The position numbers were made by a program, and so were the translations under genes. The notes under the pieces were generated by a model. That model saw nothing but the letters and a program-made list of their open reading frames with translations, had not been told where the DNA came from and did no database searches. Below are positions 8,463 to 16,959 of a stretch of DNA of 64,000 nucleotides, piece by piece. The DNA is from Candidatus Obscuribacterales bacterium (GTDB taxonomy: Bacteria > Cyanobacteriota > Vampirovibrionia > Obscuribacterales > Obscuribacteraceae), in contig JAGVKB010000154.1 of NCBI GenBank assembly GCA_020050835.1, positions 167,831 to 231,830 on the forward strand, in the 5' to 3' direction. The stretch's first letter is position 1. Each line of letters begins with the position of its first letter.

Positions 8463-10145
8463 ATGAAACGACTTCTCTCTTCGATCAAGCACCACAAAGA
8501 GATCAAGCTCATCAAAGAGAGCGAGCTTTTCGACGAACACTACTACCTGACACATTACCCGGAAGCATCAAAATCGGATTTGAGCCCGCTCGAGCATTAC
8601 GTCAAGCAAGGAAGCGCAGCCGGACTCAAGCCGAATCGTTACTTCGACGACAATTTTTACCGCGACACAAATCCCGACGTCAAAAGTTCCGGGGCCAATC
8701 CACTGGCACATTTCATCAAGTTCGGTGCCAGCGAAGGCCGCAACCCTTCTCGTTCATTTAATACTCGCTTCTATCTCGAGCAACATCCCGATGTCGCCGT
8801 GACCGGAGCAAACCCGCTCTGGCACTTCCTCAAGTTCGGAGCGCTCGAGAATCGGCAAACCGACAACGCTCGTGGCGAGGCGCTATCGGCAGAGGCCAGG
8901 TCCCTCTATGAGGAGCTAATTCAAATTGAGCCGCTGCTGCCATCGTTTGATTCGCTGGCATTTTTACCGCTCGCTCGAGGACCAGCTGAGTCTCTGGCTG
9001 GGCGTGCTTACTTCAAACTGCGCGGGGAGATCTCAGAGCCTTTTTCACACTTGTTCGTGTTGAGACGCTTGATACACGGCGGAGCAGATCGTCTGGCCAT
9101 GCATTTCGTATCGCTCGTGAGAGAAAAGCTTGGAGCCGGTTCTGCGCTGGTGCTGCTCGCCGACTTCCCAACCGCGCCGGCAGCCCATCTCTTAGCCGAC
9201 GGAGTCAAACTGATTTCGCTCGACGAACTGCAACCGGGGCTTACCGAAGAAGACAAGATTCAAGTCATTACCAGGCTAATCCTGGAAGCGAAACCACCGG
9301 TGGTGCATAACATCAATTCAGACGTCGGCTGGAAAATGTATGCACGCTACCACCAGCAGCTGCGAGCGAACTCCGCCCTGGTTGCAAGCTTCTTTACCTG
9401 TCACTTCGACGAGGCGGGCAGAAGAGTCGGTCTCGTGCCCCAATACTTCAACAGCTGTATTGATCATTTAGATCTGGTGTTGACCGACAATCTAGCCTTC
9501 AAGAATGATTGCGCGCAACTCTATGCGCTCGAACAACGCAACCTCGACAAGATAATCGTCGCTTACTCGCCGGTGCCGGATCAGTTTCGAGCGCCGGACC
9601 CAGCCGCTGGCGCGTGTAAGCGAATATTATGGGCTTCCAGGTTACATATGGATAAACGACCAGATATCCTCGCTCAAATTGCCAGTCGCTTACCGGAGGT
9701 CAGTTTTGAAGTGTATGGCGAGCCGGCCCTGGAAGAAGCCGAGCTAAAGAAACTCAAGCATCAACCTAACATCAACTTGAACGGTACCTATTCGAATTTC
9801 GAAGATCTGCCAACTGCCGGTATCAACGCATTTTTGTACACGACCAAACATGACGGTCTGCCAATCGCGCTGATGGAGGCAATTGCAGCCGGACTGCCGA
9901 CGATCGCCCCGGATGTGGGTGGAACGCGTGAACTGCTGTCCGCCGAGTCAGGCTGGCTGATAGATCGACCAGACAATGTCGATGCCTATGTGGCGGCAAT
10001 TTTAGAATGTCTGGGAAGCCCGGACGAACGAATTCGGCGCGCACTCGATGCGCAGAAGGTGCTTGCCCGGCAGCACTCCTGGCTAGCTTTCTCGAAAACG
10101 ATTGCCGCCCTTGCTGTTTATCAGCTCGGTGCTAGCACCGATTAG
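8463..10145 (+). CDS. GT4 glycosyltransferase with three N-terminal 38-residue repeats
   Basis: Protein of 560 residues. Three repeats with a 38-residue period begin near residues 24, 62 and 100 ('DEHYYLTHYPEA', 'DDNFYRDTNPDV', 'NTRFYLEQHPDV'). Each continues to a 'NPLxHFxKFGAxExRxP'-type end. This repeat module is known at the N-terminus or C-terminus of some bacterial glycosyltransferases and is of unknown role, perhaps substrate or partner binding. A GT4 GT-B domain follows from about residue 190. The donor half begins at 'KRILWASRLHMDKRPDIL', and the acidic donor motif is within 'GLPIALMEAIAAGLPTIAP' followed by 'DVGGTRE'. It is translationally coupled to the GT2-like gene 7709-8461. Its 3' end overlaps the convergent DPM-type gene by 4 bp. 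Confidence 0.83.
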   Translation: MKRLLSSIKHHKEIKLIKESELFDEHYYLTHYPEASKSDLSPLEHYVKQGSAAGLKPNRYFDDNFYRDTNPDVKSSGANPLAHFIKFGASEGRNPSRSFNTRFYLEQHPDVAVTGANPLWHFLKFGALENRQTDNARGEALSAEARSLYEELIQIEPLLPSFDSLAFLPLARGPAESLAGRAYFKLRGEISEPFSHLFVLRRLIHGGADRLAMHFVSLVREKLGAGSALVLLADFPTAPAAHLLADGVKLISLDELQPGLTEEDKIQVITRLILEAKPPVVHNINSDVGWKMYARYHQQLRANSALVASFFTCHFDEAGRRVGLVPQYFNSCIDHLDLVLTDNLAFKNDCAQLYALEQRNLDKIIVAYSPVPDQFRAPDPAAGACKRILWASRLHMDKRPDILAQIASRLPEVSFEVYGEPALEEAELKKLKHQPNINLNGTYSNFEDLPTAGINAFLYTTKHDGLPIALMEAIAAGLPTIAPDVGGTRELLSAESGWLIDRPDNVDAYVAAILECLGSPDERIRRALDAQKVLARQHSWLAFSKTIAALAVYQLGASTD

Positions 10146-10846
10146 TCGAAGAACCGGAAGTAGAAAAGCGCTCTCAATGCGCCGATGCCATCCTTCCAGG
10201 TGATTTTCTTACCTTCGGAAAAATCTCTGCCGTAGTAAGAGATCGGCACCTCGAAGAGATGATGCTTGCGCTTCAGCACCTTTGCCGTGATCTCCGGCTC
10301 GAACTCGAAGCGGTTGGATCGAATCGTAATGTTCTTAATGACATCGGCTCTAAAGGCTTTATAACAGGTCTCCATGTCACTAATCGTGGTGTCATATAGC
10401 ACATTTGTGACCAGAGTCAGGAATTTGTTGCCAACAAAGTGTAAGAATTTGAACTGCCTGGCCGGCTTACCGCCAGTCAAGCGGGAGCCATAAACGACAT
10501 CGGCTCGATGCGCGACGATCAACTTGACTAGCTCGTCATATTCCTGCGGGTCGTATTCAAGGTCTGCATCCTGAATTACAATGACATCGCCGGTCGCGTA
10601 GCTCAATGCCGTGCGCAAGGCCGCGCCTTTGCCCATGTTCTTGGCATGAAAGTAGATACCCGTGCCGTTTGCGGGCTCCTTCTGCATCTCCTGAAGAAGC
10701 TCCCTGGTTCCATCGGTAGAGCAGTCATCGACCAGGATGATCTCCTTCTCGAGACCGCAAAATGGCGCTGAGCGCACTGCGCTCAGGACCTCATTCAACG
10801 TCTTCGCTTCGTTGAAAACTGGTATCAGAATGGAAATTTTCTTCAT
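10142..10846 (-). CDS. GT2 polyprenyl-phosphate sugar synthase (DPM1-like)
   Basis: Soluble GT2 enzyme of 234 residues, close in length and motifs to dolichol-phosphate mannose synthase-type proteins. Such enzymes move a sugar from a nucleotide donor to a polyprenyl phosphate, giving the donor used by GT-C enzymes outside the membrane. 'ISILIPVFNEAKTLNEVL', 'LVDDCSTDGTRELL', the D-A-D in 'IQDADLEYDPQEY', 'GSRLTGG' and 'DMETCYKAFR' are all present. The end 'YYGRDFSEGKKITWKDG' is also diagnostic. No membrane segments. The N-terminal half of the fusion gene at 11151 is a paralogue, and the two genes are divergent. ATG at 10846. Confidence 0.85.
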   Translation of the reverse strand: MKKISILIPVFNEAKTLNEVLSAVRSAPFCGLEKEIILVDDCSTDGTRELLQEMQKEPANGTGIYFHAKNMGKGAALRTALSYATGDVIVIQDADLEYDPQEYDELVKLIVAHRADVVYGSRLTGGKPARQFKFLHFVGNKFLTLVTNVLYDTTISDMETCYKAFRADVIKNITIRSNRFEFEPEITAKVLKRKHHLFEVPISYYGRDFSEGKKITWKDGIGALRALFYFRFFD

Positions 10847-11150
10847 AAGCTCAGTCCGACAGGCGGCAACACATTCGGCATACGTGCTGCTCAGAGCATC
10901 CGTTAAATAACGTGAAAAGCGGCTCTATTGTTAGTCACATTTAACAACGGCTGCCGGCGCAAAAGGTAAGCACAATCCAATGTTTAGCATGAAGAAATCC
11001 AATTCAAGACTACAAATGATAGTCTTACGCTTTCTCTATTGATATGCGTTCTGCGATTTTCTCTTCTTGCAGATCAAAAATAATCTGGCATTGACGAATG
11101 CAGTTTAGGCACAGCATCAACCATCCCAACCACTTGAAGAGGTGATTTAC
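10847..11150. other. Divergent intergenic region, no clear gene
   Basis: About 300 bp between two divergent GT2 genes. It is A+T-richer than its surroundings and must hold both promoters, but I see no convincing -35/-10 pair and no RNA gene. The plus-strand gene has a strong ribosome-binding site at 11137-11145. Confidence 0.5.
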
Positions 11151-12665
11151 TTGGACGCCCTGGTCGACTCGCTCACAAGCAGGAGCACCACCCTTCCGGG
11201 ACAAACTGCCGAGCACTCTCTCCGGAACCAGCAAGCGCTGGGGCAGGAGCAGTATGGCACAACTGCTCAGCTTCTCAGCATTGTGATGCCGATTTACAAT
11301 GAGCGGCATACACTGAAAGTAATCTTTGACCGCTTACTCAAAGTCCCATTCCAGATACCGATTGAAGTAATCGCGGTGGATGATGCCAGCACCGACGGTA
11401 GTACCGAAATGCTCAGACAGATTGCAGCGAGCGACAATCGAATACGGGCTCTGTATCATGACAAGAATCAGGGCAAGGCACAAGCTGTCCGAACGGCTAT
11501 TAACTCAATGCAAGGCACTCTGGCAATCATCCAGGATGCAGATCTTGAGTACAATCCGTCCGAGATTCCAAACATTATTGCACCGATATTAGACGGTCGT
11601 GCCGATGCGGTTTTCGGCAGTCGATTTGCCAGCAGCGGCTCACGGCGAGTGCTCTACTTCTGGCACAGCCTGGCGAACCAAGTTCTTACGCTCTTGACCA
11701 ATGCTATCTGCGATCTCAATTTGACCGACATGGAAACTTGCTACAAGGCGATCAGAGCTGACATTTTACGCCAGCTTCCGCTCAAGGCAGAAGGTTTTGG
11801 CATAGAGCCGGAGCTGACTGTGCGTTTGTCTCAATGGGGCGCTCGCATCTATGAAGTGCCGATCAGCTATTCAGGGCGAACTTACGCCGAGGGCAAAAAG
11901 ATCAAATGGACCGATGCACTTCAAGTTTTCTGGGTGCTCTTTTGCACGACCGTGCTGGATCGCCGATTCACCACTCATGATGGCTTCTATGTGCTTAAAA
12001 CGTTGCATGGCTCGAGATTATCGCAGTGGATGCTGGAGCAATTTTCCAAGTATGTCGGACAAAATGTCTTTGAAGCAGGCTGCGGAATCGGAAACTTCAC
12101 TGAGCTGCTCCTGGACAGGCGCAATCTTACCTGTGCTGACTTTGAACCAGCTTACGTCGATCTGATGAACCGAAAGTATGGTTATAGAGAGAGCTTCTCA
12201 GCGCGGGTTGTTAACCTGGAAGACGAAGCAGACTTCGGTAAGTTAGAACCGGCAAGCTATGACACGATCATCTGTTTGAATGTGCTGGAGCACCTGAAGG
12301 ATGATGCGATGGTGCTCAACAACTTCTTTCGACTCCTCAAGCCGGGAGGGCATGCGATTGTTCTCGTCCCCCAACACATGTGGCTGTACACTCCGATCGA
12401 CGAGGCCGTCGGACATTATCGCCGTTACTCGCACCAGGAGCTCAAAACCAAGATGGAGTTGGCCGGCTTCCAGGTAGTCCAGCAAACAGGATTCAACAAA
12501 CTCGGTGTGCCTGGCTGGTTTGTCAACGGAAAGCTCCTTCGTCGCAGAGATCTCGGCAACAAACAAGTCTGGTTGTTCGACAAACTGATTGGTGCAGCTA
12601 AGCTGATCGAGAATATCCCCGGTCTTCCTGCACTCTCTGTAATTGCAGTCGGCCAAAGGGTTTAA
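11151..12665 (+). CDS. Fusion of DPM-type GT2 and SAM-dependent methyltransferase
   Basis: Two enzymes in one chain of about 504 residues. Residues about 43-265 are a DPM1-like GT2 domain ('SIVMPIYNERHTL', 'VDDASTDGSTEML', D-A-D in 'IQDADLEYNPSE', 'DMETCYKAIR', 'YAEGKKIKWTDAL'). Residues about 300-480 are a class I methyltransferase with SAM motif 'VFEAGCGIGNFTELLL', an acidic end of strand 2 ('CADFEP') and 'DTIICLNVLEHLKDD'. The likely product is a polyprenyl-phosphate sugar, and the methyltransferase might modify the same product or the glycan end; that is inference. The start is set at TTG 11151: AAGAGGTGA (11137-11145) is correctly spaced for it, whereas the GTG at 11142 lies inside the ribosome-binding site. 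The stop is 7 bp from the convergent YfhO-like gene. Confidence 0.85.
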   Translation: MDALVDSLTSRSTTLPGQTAEHSLRNQQALGQEQYGTTAQLLSIVMPIYNERHTLKVIFDRLLKVPFQIPIEVIAVDDASTDGSTEMLRQIAASDNRIRALYHDKNQGKAQAVRTAINSMQGTLAIIQDADLEYNPSEIPNIIAPILDGRADAVFGSRFASSGSRRVLYFWHSLANQVLTLLTNAICDLNLTDMETCYKAIRADILRQLPLKAEGFGIEPELTVRLSQWGARIYEVPISYSGRTYAEGKKIKWTDALQVFWVLFCTTVLDRRFTTHDGFYVLKTLHGSRLSQWMLEQFSKYVGQNVFEAGCGIGNFTELLLDRRNLTCADFEPAYVDLMNRKYGYRESFSARVVNLEDEADFGKLEPASYDTIICLNVLEHLKDDAMVLNNFFRLLKPGGHAIVLVPQHMWLYTPIDEAVGHYRRYSHQELKTKMELAGFQVVQQTGFNKLGVPGWFVNGKLLRRRDLGNKQVWLFDKLIGAAKLIENIPGLPALSVIAVGQRV

Positions 12666-12672
12666 GCCAACA

Positions 12673-15618
12673 TCACGCAGCCTGCTTCTTGGTGGCTAAA
12701 CGATCTCTGAGCCAAATGCACGCCAAGGCCAGCAGCGTAAGCCCACTGAGAAGCAATCCGATATTAAACAGCTGGGGATAGTATTTGAAGGTAACGTTCT
12801 TAGCGCCTGCAGGTAACAATATAGCCCGGAAGCAGTGATTGGCTCTCAGCACCCTTGCTTCATTACCGTCCACAAAAGCTCGCCAGCCGGGATAATAGGT
12901 ATCGGTGAGCAACAAGAGCGCTGGCTTAGTGTCGGCAGGCAACGAGATGTGCAATTCGTCGGACGCCGAGTGAATGATATTCGCCGCTCGACACGACGTC
13001 TTGGGACCCAGGCCGGCCAATAACCGTGCTTCGTCCGGTCGAAGGTCTGCTTGATTGAAGACCACTGCCTGCAATGGTGAAAATGTTTGACTCACCAAGA
13101 TATTCAGCGCCGCTTGATCATTACCGGCGAGATTGGCGAACGAAAAGACAGCGGCATGAGGAATGACGTCTCTAACCTCGTGAATCTTCACTTCCTTATC
13201 ATAAATGCAGAGCTCGCTGTCAGCTCCTTCCAGATGGAGCTTCTTCCATCCGACCCACTCCCACGAACATTCAAATCCAGGCTTGGGCCGCGATGCCAAC
13301 GATACCAAGACTTGTTTGCCCGCAAACTTATTGATATCAAATCGGTAATGCGTAGCGTGCAATTTAGCAGGATCTGAGTTTACAAAGGAGAACAGTAACG
13401 GCGCTAGACCGCTATCAGGTAAAGATACTTCGACCAGCCCCTCGATGGGCGTCTGCCTAGCCGGACAGGCAGTATCAGGATTTCTCACGAAGTCGAATTC
13501 CAAAACCGCATTTTCAACAGGCACGGAGACTGGGAATTTGATCTCACACCGAGCCGGGTTGAGAACCGGATGCTGAAACATTACTGTTTGCTTGACACCA
13601 TCTATGAGAGCATCAGGCACATAACAGATTCGATCGCAAACAGAGTAAAGTTGAGTCTTTTGCGCGTTTGCGACGATTAGATCGCTGCGGTCGACCGGAG
13701 CGATTGTACCTAAAATGTACCTGGTCGATGTAAGAGCGCAAAAACGCCTGAGTCCAAATAAGTTAGCGACACAGTTCTCTGTGCCATCGAACCCACGTCC
13801 CCGATAGTCCATACCAGAGTTAGGCAGTAGCGTCGATAGCAGTTGACTGTACCGGGATGGACAGAGCGCGTCTTGATATGTAGTAGCCATAATATTGAAA
13901 ACAGCCGACCAATTGGGACGCAATACGCCATCTAGCCCAATTGCGCGAGCATCATGGTCAGCATTTTTCTGCATAAACTCCAGATATGGTGCGCCCTTGA
14001 AGGGGTCAAGACGACTGTCGACCACTCCGGATGGACCGTAGAACGTTTGACACATATAGCCGACGTATGTTTCACAAAGAAACGGAATCGCCAACAATAT
14101 GGGAAGAGCCAATCGCACAATCTGAACCTTCCACGAAACAAGTGCCAACAGCGCGGTGGCACCGAGCGCCCCGAGACCGAGCTTCATGCTGTTACCCATA
14201 TCTCTTGGAAGGTCGAAGTTCAGTATCATCGGTTCCCTCCGGTACAGGAGGTACAGCAAACTCGCCAGCAGCCAAAACCCAACGGCCAGGGCGACTATGA
14301 ATCGCGGTTTGACTTCTCGTCGCTGCAACGCACTGACGCCGAATGAAGCAAGCGCCGCAATACACAGGGACATTATCGGTTCATCATACTTTGGGAAAAG
14401 CACCATATTAGCCAGCGGCAGCACTCCAATCCATTGCACGAGCGGGCACCCGAAACGCTTGAGCAACATCACAAGAAAGGCTGCGCCGAAAAACAGCATC
14501 ATGACGCTGCTGGCCCGGTCATGCTTGCCCCTAAGCGCACACCAAGCGGCGATACTGCAGCCGAGCATGGCCAGGTATCCGAGCGCCACTCCATAAAAGC
14601 CATGCGCGAAATACTTTTTGGACCAGGCGACCGGAAAGAGGTAGGAAAGCACCCCGCGCTGCCAGTCAGCGTCGTGTTCCAAGCCGCAAGTTAGCCCAGG
14701 TATACTCGGGTCATGGGAATTGACCGACAGCTGCATGTACTCCAGGAATGGCAAGACTTGCGGCAGGGCAATCAGCAGTCCCGCCAGATAGGCCACTGTA
14801 ATCAAGCCAAGCATGCGTATCCGCTGATTCCAACCATTCAACGTACTAAGACGTGCCAGTACGTAGAAGCCCGCAAACACAATCGCCAAAAAGCTAGACT
14901 CCGGCATGCCGCCCAAGAGGTTGAGCGCCACCAGTCCGGAGCACAATCCGACAGAGCCGACTGTCGCGCGCCGCACCACGACTTCCACGCCCAAAATCAA
15001 TCCCGGAATGAGGACTGCCACGCTAATCTCGGACATGTTGAGATAGAGCAGCAGGTAACCGGTAAACATGAATCCGATTGCGCCAAGCAATGCCGCATCT
15101 CTGGCCGGTAAGAGAAAACGAAGCGCAAAAAAGGTGCAGACACCACCGACAAGCAACCGCGCCAGCACAAAAAAGTTCAACGCTAGGCTTGATGCAAACA
15201 GCGATGAAAGAACATGCAGCGGATTTAACGGCTGCGACTGCATGTTAGCAAGGAAAGGCATTCCGCATCCCACATACGGGTTCCAATGCGGAATTTTGTG
15301 CTCCGTAAAGTAAGACCAGCCGGTAAACTTCAACCATGGCTCGGTCTGCGACGATTCAGCCCAGGGGTCAGGACAAAACTGCTTGGCGGGAAGGGTTTGA
15401 TGATCGCTGCTATAGGCCCCACCAGGCATTATGCTGGAGCAATGCTCCGCCCCGATGGAAAGTGTCTTTCCGCCAAAAATGATCGGATTGAACATTCCTA
15501 CAATTGCCACCATCATCAGCACGATAGCCAGGGAAAAGTGCATGGAGTTACCGGATCGACTGATCTCGGGCTCGACGATTGGCGTTTGCTGCTTGGCTGC
15601 TGCTTCTAATTGTGGCAT
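12673..15618 (-). CDS. YfhO-like GT-C membrane protein, paralogue 1
   Basis: Membrane protein of 981 residues of the YfhO family (GT-C fold, Pfam 'YfhO'). Known members transfer sugar from polyprenyl phosphate to surface polymers, such as teichoic acid in Firmicutes. First membrane segment about residues 27-48, then 'FGGKT', 'HCSSIMPGG' (Cys60), 'DPWAESSQTEPWLK' and 'HWNPYVGCGMPFLANMQSQ'. These carry the conserved acidic residues of the first outer loop. About a dozen segments follow to about residue 545, with 'KRFG', 'KYDEP' and 'TCGLEHDADWQRG' (Cys311) between them. Next comes a long outer beta domain ('CSWEWVGWKKL', 'YYPGWRAFVDGNE') and a last membrane segment. It follows the GT2 gene 15646-16668 by 27 bp, the same pairing as CsbB-YfhO. 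Confidence 0.85.
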   Translation of the reverse strand: MPQLEAAAKQQTPIVEPEISRSGNSMHFSLAIVLMMVAIVGMFNPIIFGGKTLSIGAEHCSSIMPGGAYSSDHQTLPAKQFCPDPWAESSQTEPWLKFTGWSYFTEHKIPHWNPYVGCGMPFLANMQSQPLNPLHVLSSLFASSLALNFFVLARLLVGGVCTFFALRFLLPARDAALLGAIGFMFTGYLLLYLNMSEISVAVLIPGLILGVEVVVRRATVGSVGLCSGLVALNLLGGMPESSFLAIVFAGFYVLARLSTLNGWNQRIRMLGLITVAYLAGLLIALPQVLPFLEYMQLSVNSHDPSIPGLTCGLEHDADWQRGVLSYLFPVAWSKKYFAHGFYGVALGYLAMLGCSIAAWCALRGKHDRASSVMMLFFGAAFLVMLLKRFGCPLVQWIGVLPLANMVLFPKYDEPIMSLCIAALASFGVSALQRREVKPRFIVALAVGFWLLASLLYLLYRREPMILNFDLPRDMGNSMKLGLGALGATALLALVSWKVQIVRLALPILLAIPFLCETYVGYMCQTFYGPSGVVDSRLDPFKGAPYLEFMQKNADHDARAIGLDGVLRPNWSAVFNIMATTYQDALCPSRYSQLLSTLLPNSGMDYRGRGFDGTENCVANLFGLRRFCALTSTRYILGTIAPVDRSDLIVANAQKTQLYSVCDRICYVPDALIDGVKQTVMFQHPVLNPARCEIKFPVSVPVENAVLEFDFVRNPDTACPARQTPIEGLVEVSLPDSGLAPLLFSFVNSDPAKLHATHYRFDINKFAGKQVLVSLASRPKPGFECSWEWVGWKKLHLEGADSELCIYDKEVKIHEVRDVIPHAAVFSFANLAGNDQAALNILVSQTFSPLQAVVFNQADLRPDEARLLAGLGPKTSCRAANIIHSASDELHISLPADTKPALLLLTDTYYPGWRAFVDGNEARVLRANHCFRAILLPAGAKNVTFKYYPQLFNIGLLLSGLTLLALACIWLRDRLATKKQAA

Positions 15619-15645
15619 TACTTGCTCATCAATTCGGTCCGGTCC

Positions 15646-16668
15646 TCAGTCCACACTTTTGTAGATTGAGTTGGACGACTCCACTTTGCCGGCAGAGCGA
15701 TCGACCGCAAGCAGCTGTCCGTCAAGCGAATTTGCCGCCGGCCTCACCGCCTCCACCGAGAAATTGAGCGTGCTCCGCTCGGCTAGCGCTGAGCGATTAC
15801 GATCGCGATGAATCTGCCTGAGCATGGTGGCAAAGATCCCTAGCGCCAGCATTTGTACAGACATCAGGAAACTACCGGCCGACAAAAACAGCAATACCGG
15901 CCAACTTGCCAGAGAACCAATGATTGCGCTAAGCAAGCACAGAGCCAGACAGCCAATTGCAAGCAGCAAAAACACTTTCAGCGGATTGTAGAATACAAGC
16001 GCTTCCAGGATGTACTGGAGCGTCCGCAAAGTGTCTCTCAATAAACGAACCTTCGACCGCCCGACGCGCGAGTTGTAACCGATCGGTACATACGTGACGA
16101 AGCGTCCGGTCATCATGTATGCCAGTGTCATTGAAGTAGTAAAACTAAATGTGTCGCAGAGATGGTCAAAATGCTCCATCACCGCTGCTCGACTAAAGAC
16201 TCTCAATCCGGAGTTAACATCTGGTACCTTGCGTCCGGTCGTAAACTCAATCAATAGCTGCAAAATCGACCGCAGCGGCGACTTGATTACCGACTCACTG
16301 TAGTGAGCACCAGTCCGCGCCCCGACGACCATATCAAAGCCCTTTCGGTATTCGTTCAATATGACCGGAATTGATTCAGCAGGATAGGTCAGATCGGCAT
16401 CGATGATTACGATACAGTCATTCCTTGCAGCGGCAATTCCATCTTTGAGCGAGCGTCCGTAGCCGAGATTGTGCGGATGCCTTACGACCAGCGCTCCGGC
16501 AAGCCGAGACTTCTCGCTAGTATCATCGGCCGAACCATCGTCAACGACAATCACTTCGGCATCCGGCAACCCAAGCTCATTCAACACGCGGAACACTGAG
16601 GCGATAGTGCCCTCGATCGCGCTGCTTTCGTTAAAAGCTGGTATAACCGCCGAAATCATCTGTACCAA
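15646..16668 (-). CDS. Membrane-anchored GT2, polyprenyl-phosphate sugar synthase (CsbB/GtrB-like)
   Basis: Protein of 340 residues. The GT2 domain covers residues 1-225 with 'SAVIPAFNESSAIEGTI', 'VVDDGSADDTS', D-A-D in 'IIDADLTYPAES' and 'DVNSGLRVFSR'. It is followed by two hydrophobic segments at about 235-290, as in CsbB, GtrB and ArnC, which make polyprenyl-phosphate sugars at the inner membrane face. The track start is TTG 16668. The ATG at 16659, three codons later, is equally possible and neither has a strong ribosome-binding site. It is the first gene of an operon with the YfhO-like gene 27 bp downstream. A candidate promoter of the shared type lies at 16750-16786. No GtcA-type flippase is seen nearby. 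Confidence 0.85.
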   Translation of the reverse strand: MVQMISAVIPAFNESSAIEGTIASVFRVLNELGLPDAEVIVVDDGSADDTSEKSRLAGALVVRHPHNLGYGRSLKDGIAAARNDCIVIIDADLTYPAESIPVILNEYRKGFDMVVGARTGAHYSESVIKSPLRSILQLLIEFTTGRKVPDVNSGLRVFSRAAVMEHFDHLCDTFSFTTSMTLAYMMTGRFVTYVPIGYNSRVGRSKVRLLRDTLRTLQYILEALVFYNPLKVFLLLAIGCLALCLLSAIIGSLASWPVLLFLSAGSFLMSVQMLALGIFATMLRQIHRDRNRSALAERSTLNFSVEAVRPAANSLDGQLLAVDRSAGKVESSNSIYKSVD

Positions 16669-16749
16669 ACTTCGCGCCTACTTCAACGCCGCTTTGAATC
16701 CAATTCAAACGCAACGAGCTAGAGGTTTTTCGCCTCTTATCAGCCCACA

Positions 16750-16786
16750 ATTATATATGGAACAGTCCGAGTAAGAACCTGAAATC
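16750..16786 (-). promoter_or_regulatory. Candidate promoter of shared type (GATTTCAG-N23-TATAAT)
   Basis: On the minus strand GATTTCAG (16779-16786) is followed by exactly 23 bases and then a perfect TATAAT (16750-16755), 82 bases before the GT2 start at 16668. Element and spacing match those before the GT4 gene (7553-7589) and before YfhO-like paralogue 2 (20040-20076). The rest of the 291-bp gap 16669-16959 holds nothing else I recognise. Confidence 0.5.
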
Positions 16787-16959
16787 ATTTCTCATTGAAT
16801 CAGTGCTCCTCACCGCCGGACATTTTAGTCGTGCCGAGAGGACAGCGATCGAAATCTTTGCCTGCCACCCTACTGCTTGATTAGTCTTGACTCATAAATC
16901 CACCCGCCCAGTCGCTCCCAATTCAAGCCTGAACGATTTTGCCGCTGGCAGACAAACGC

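Noticed and set aside
15605..15618. A three-codon reading frame (ATG AGC AAG TAA) just before the YfhO paralogue 1 start as a regulatory upstream frame
   Set aside because: Too short to distinguish from chance, and not found before the other paralogues.
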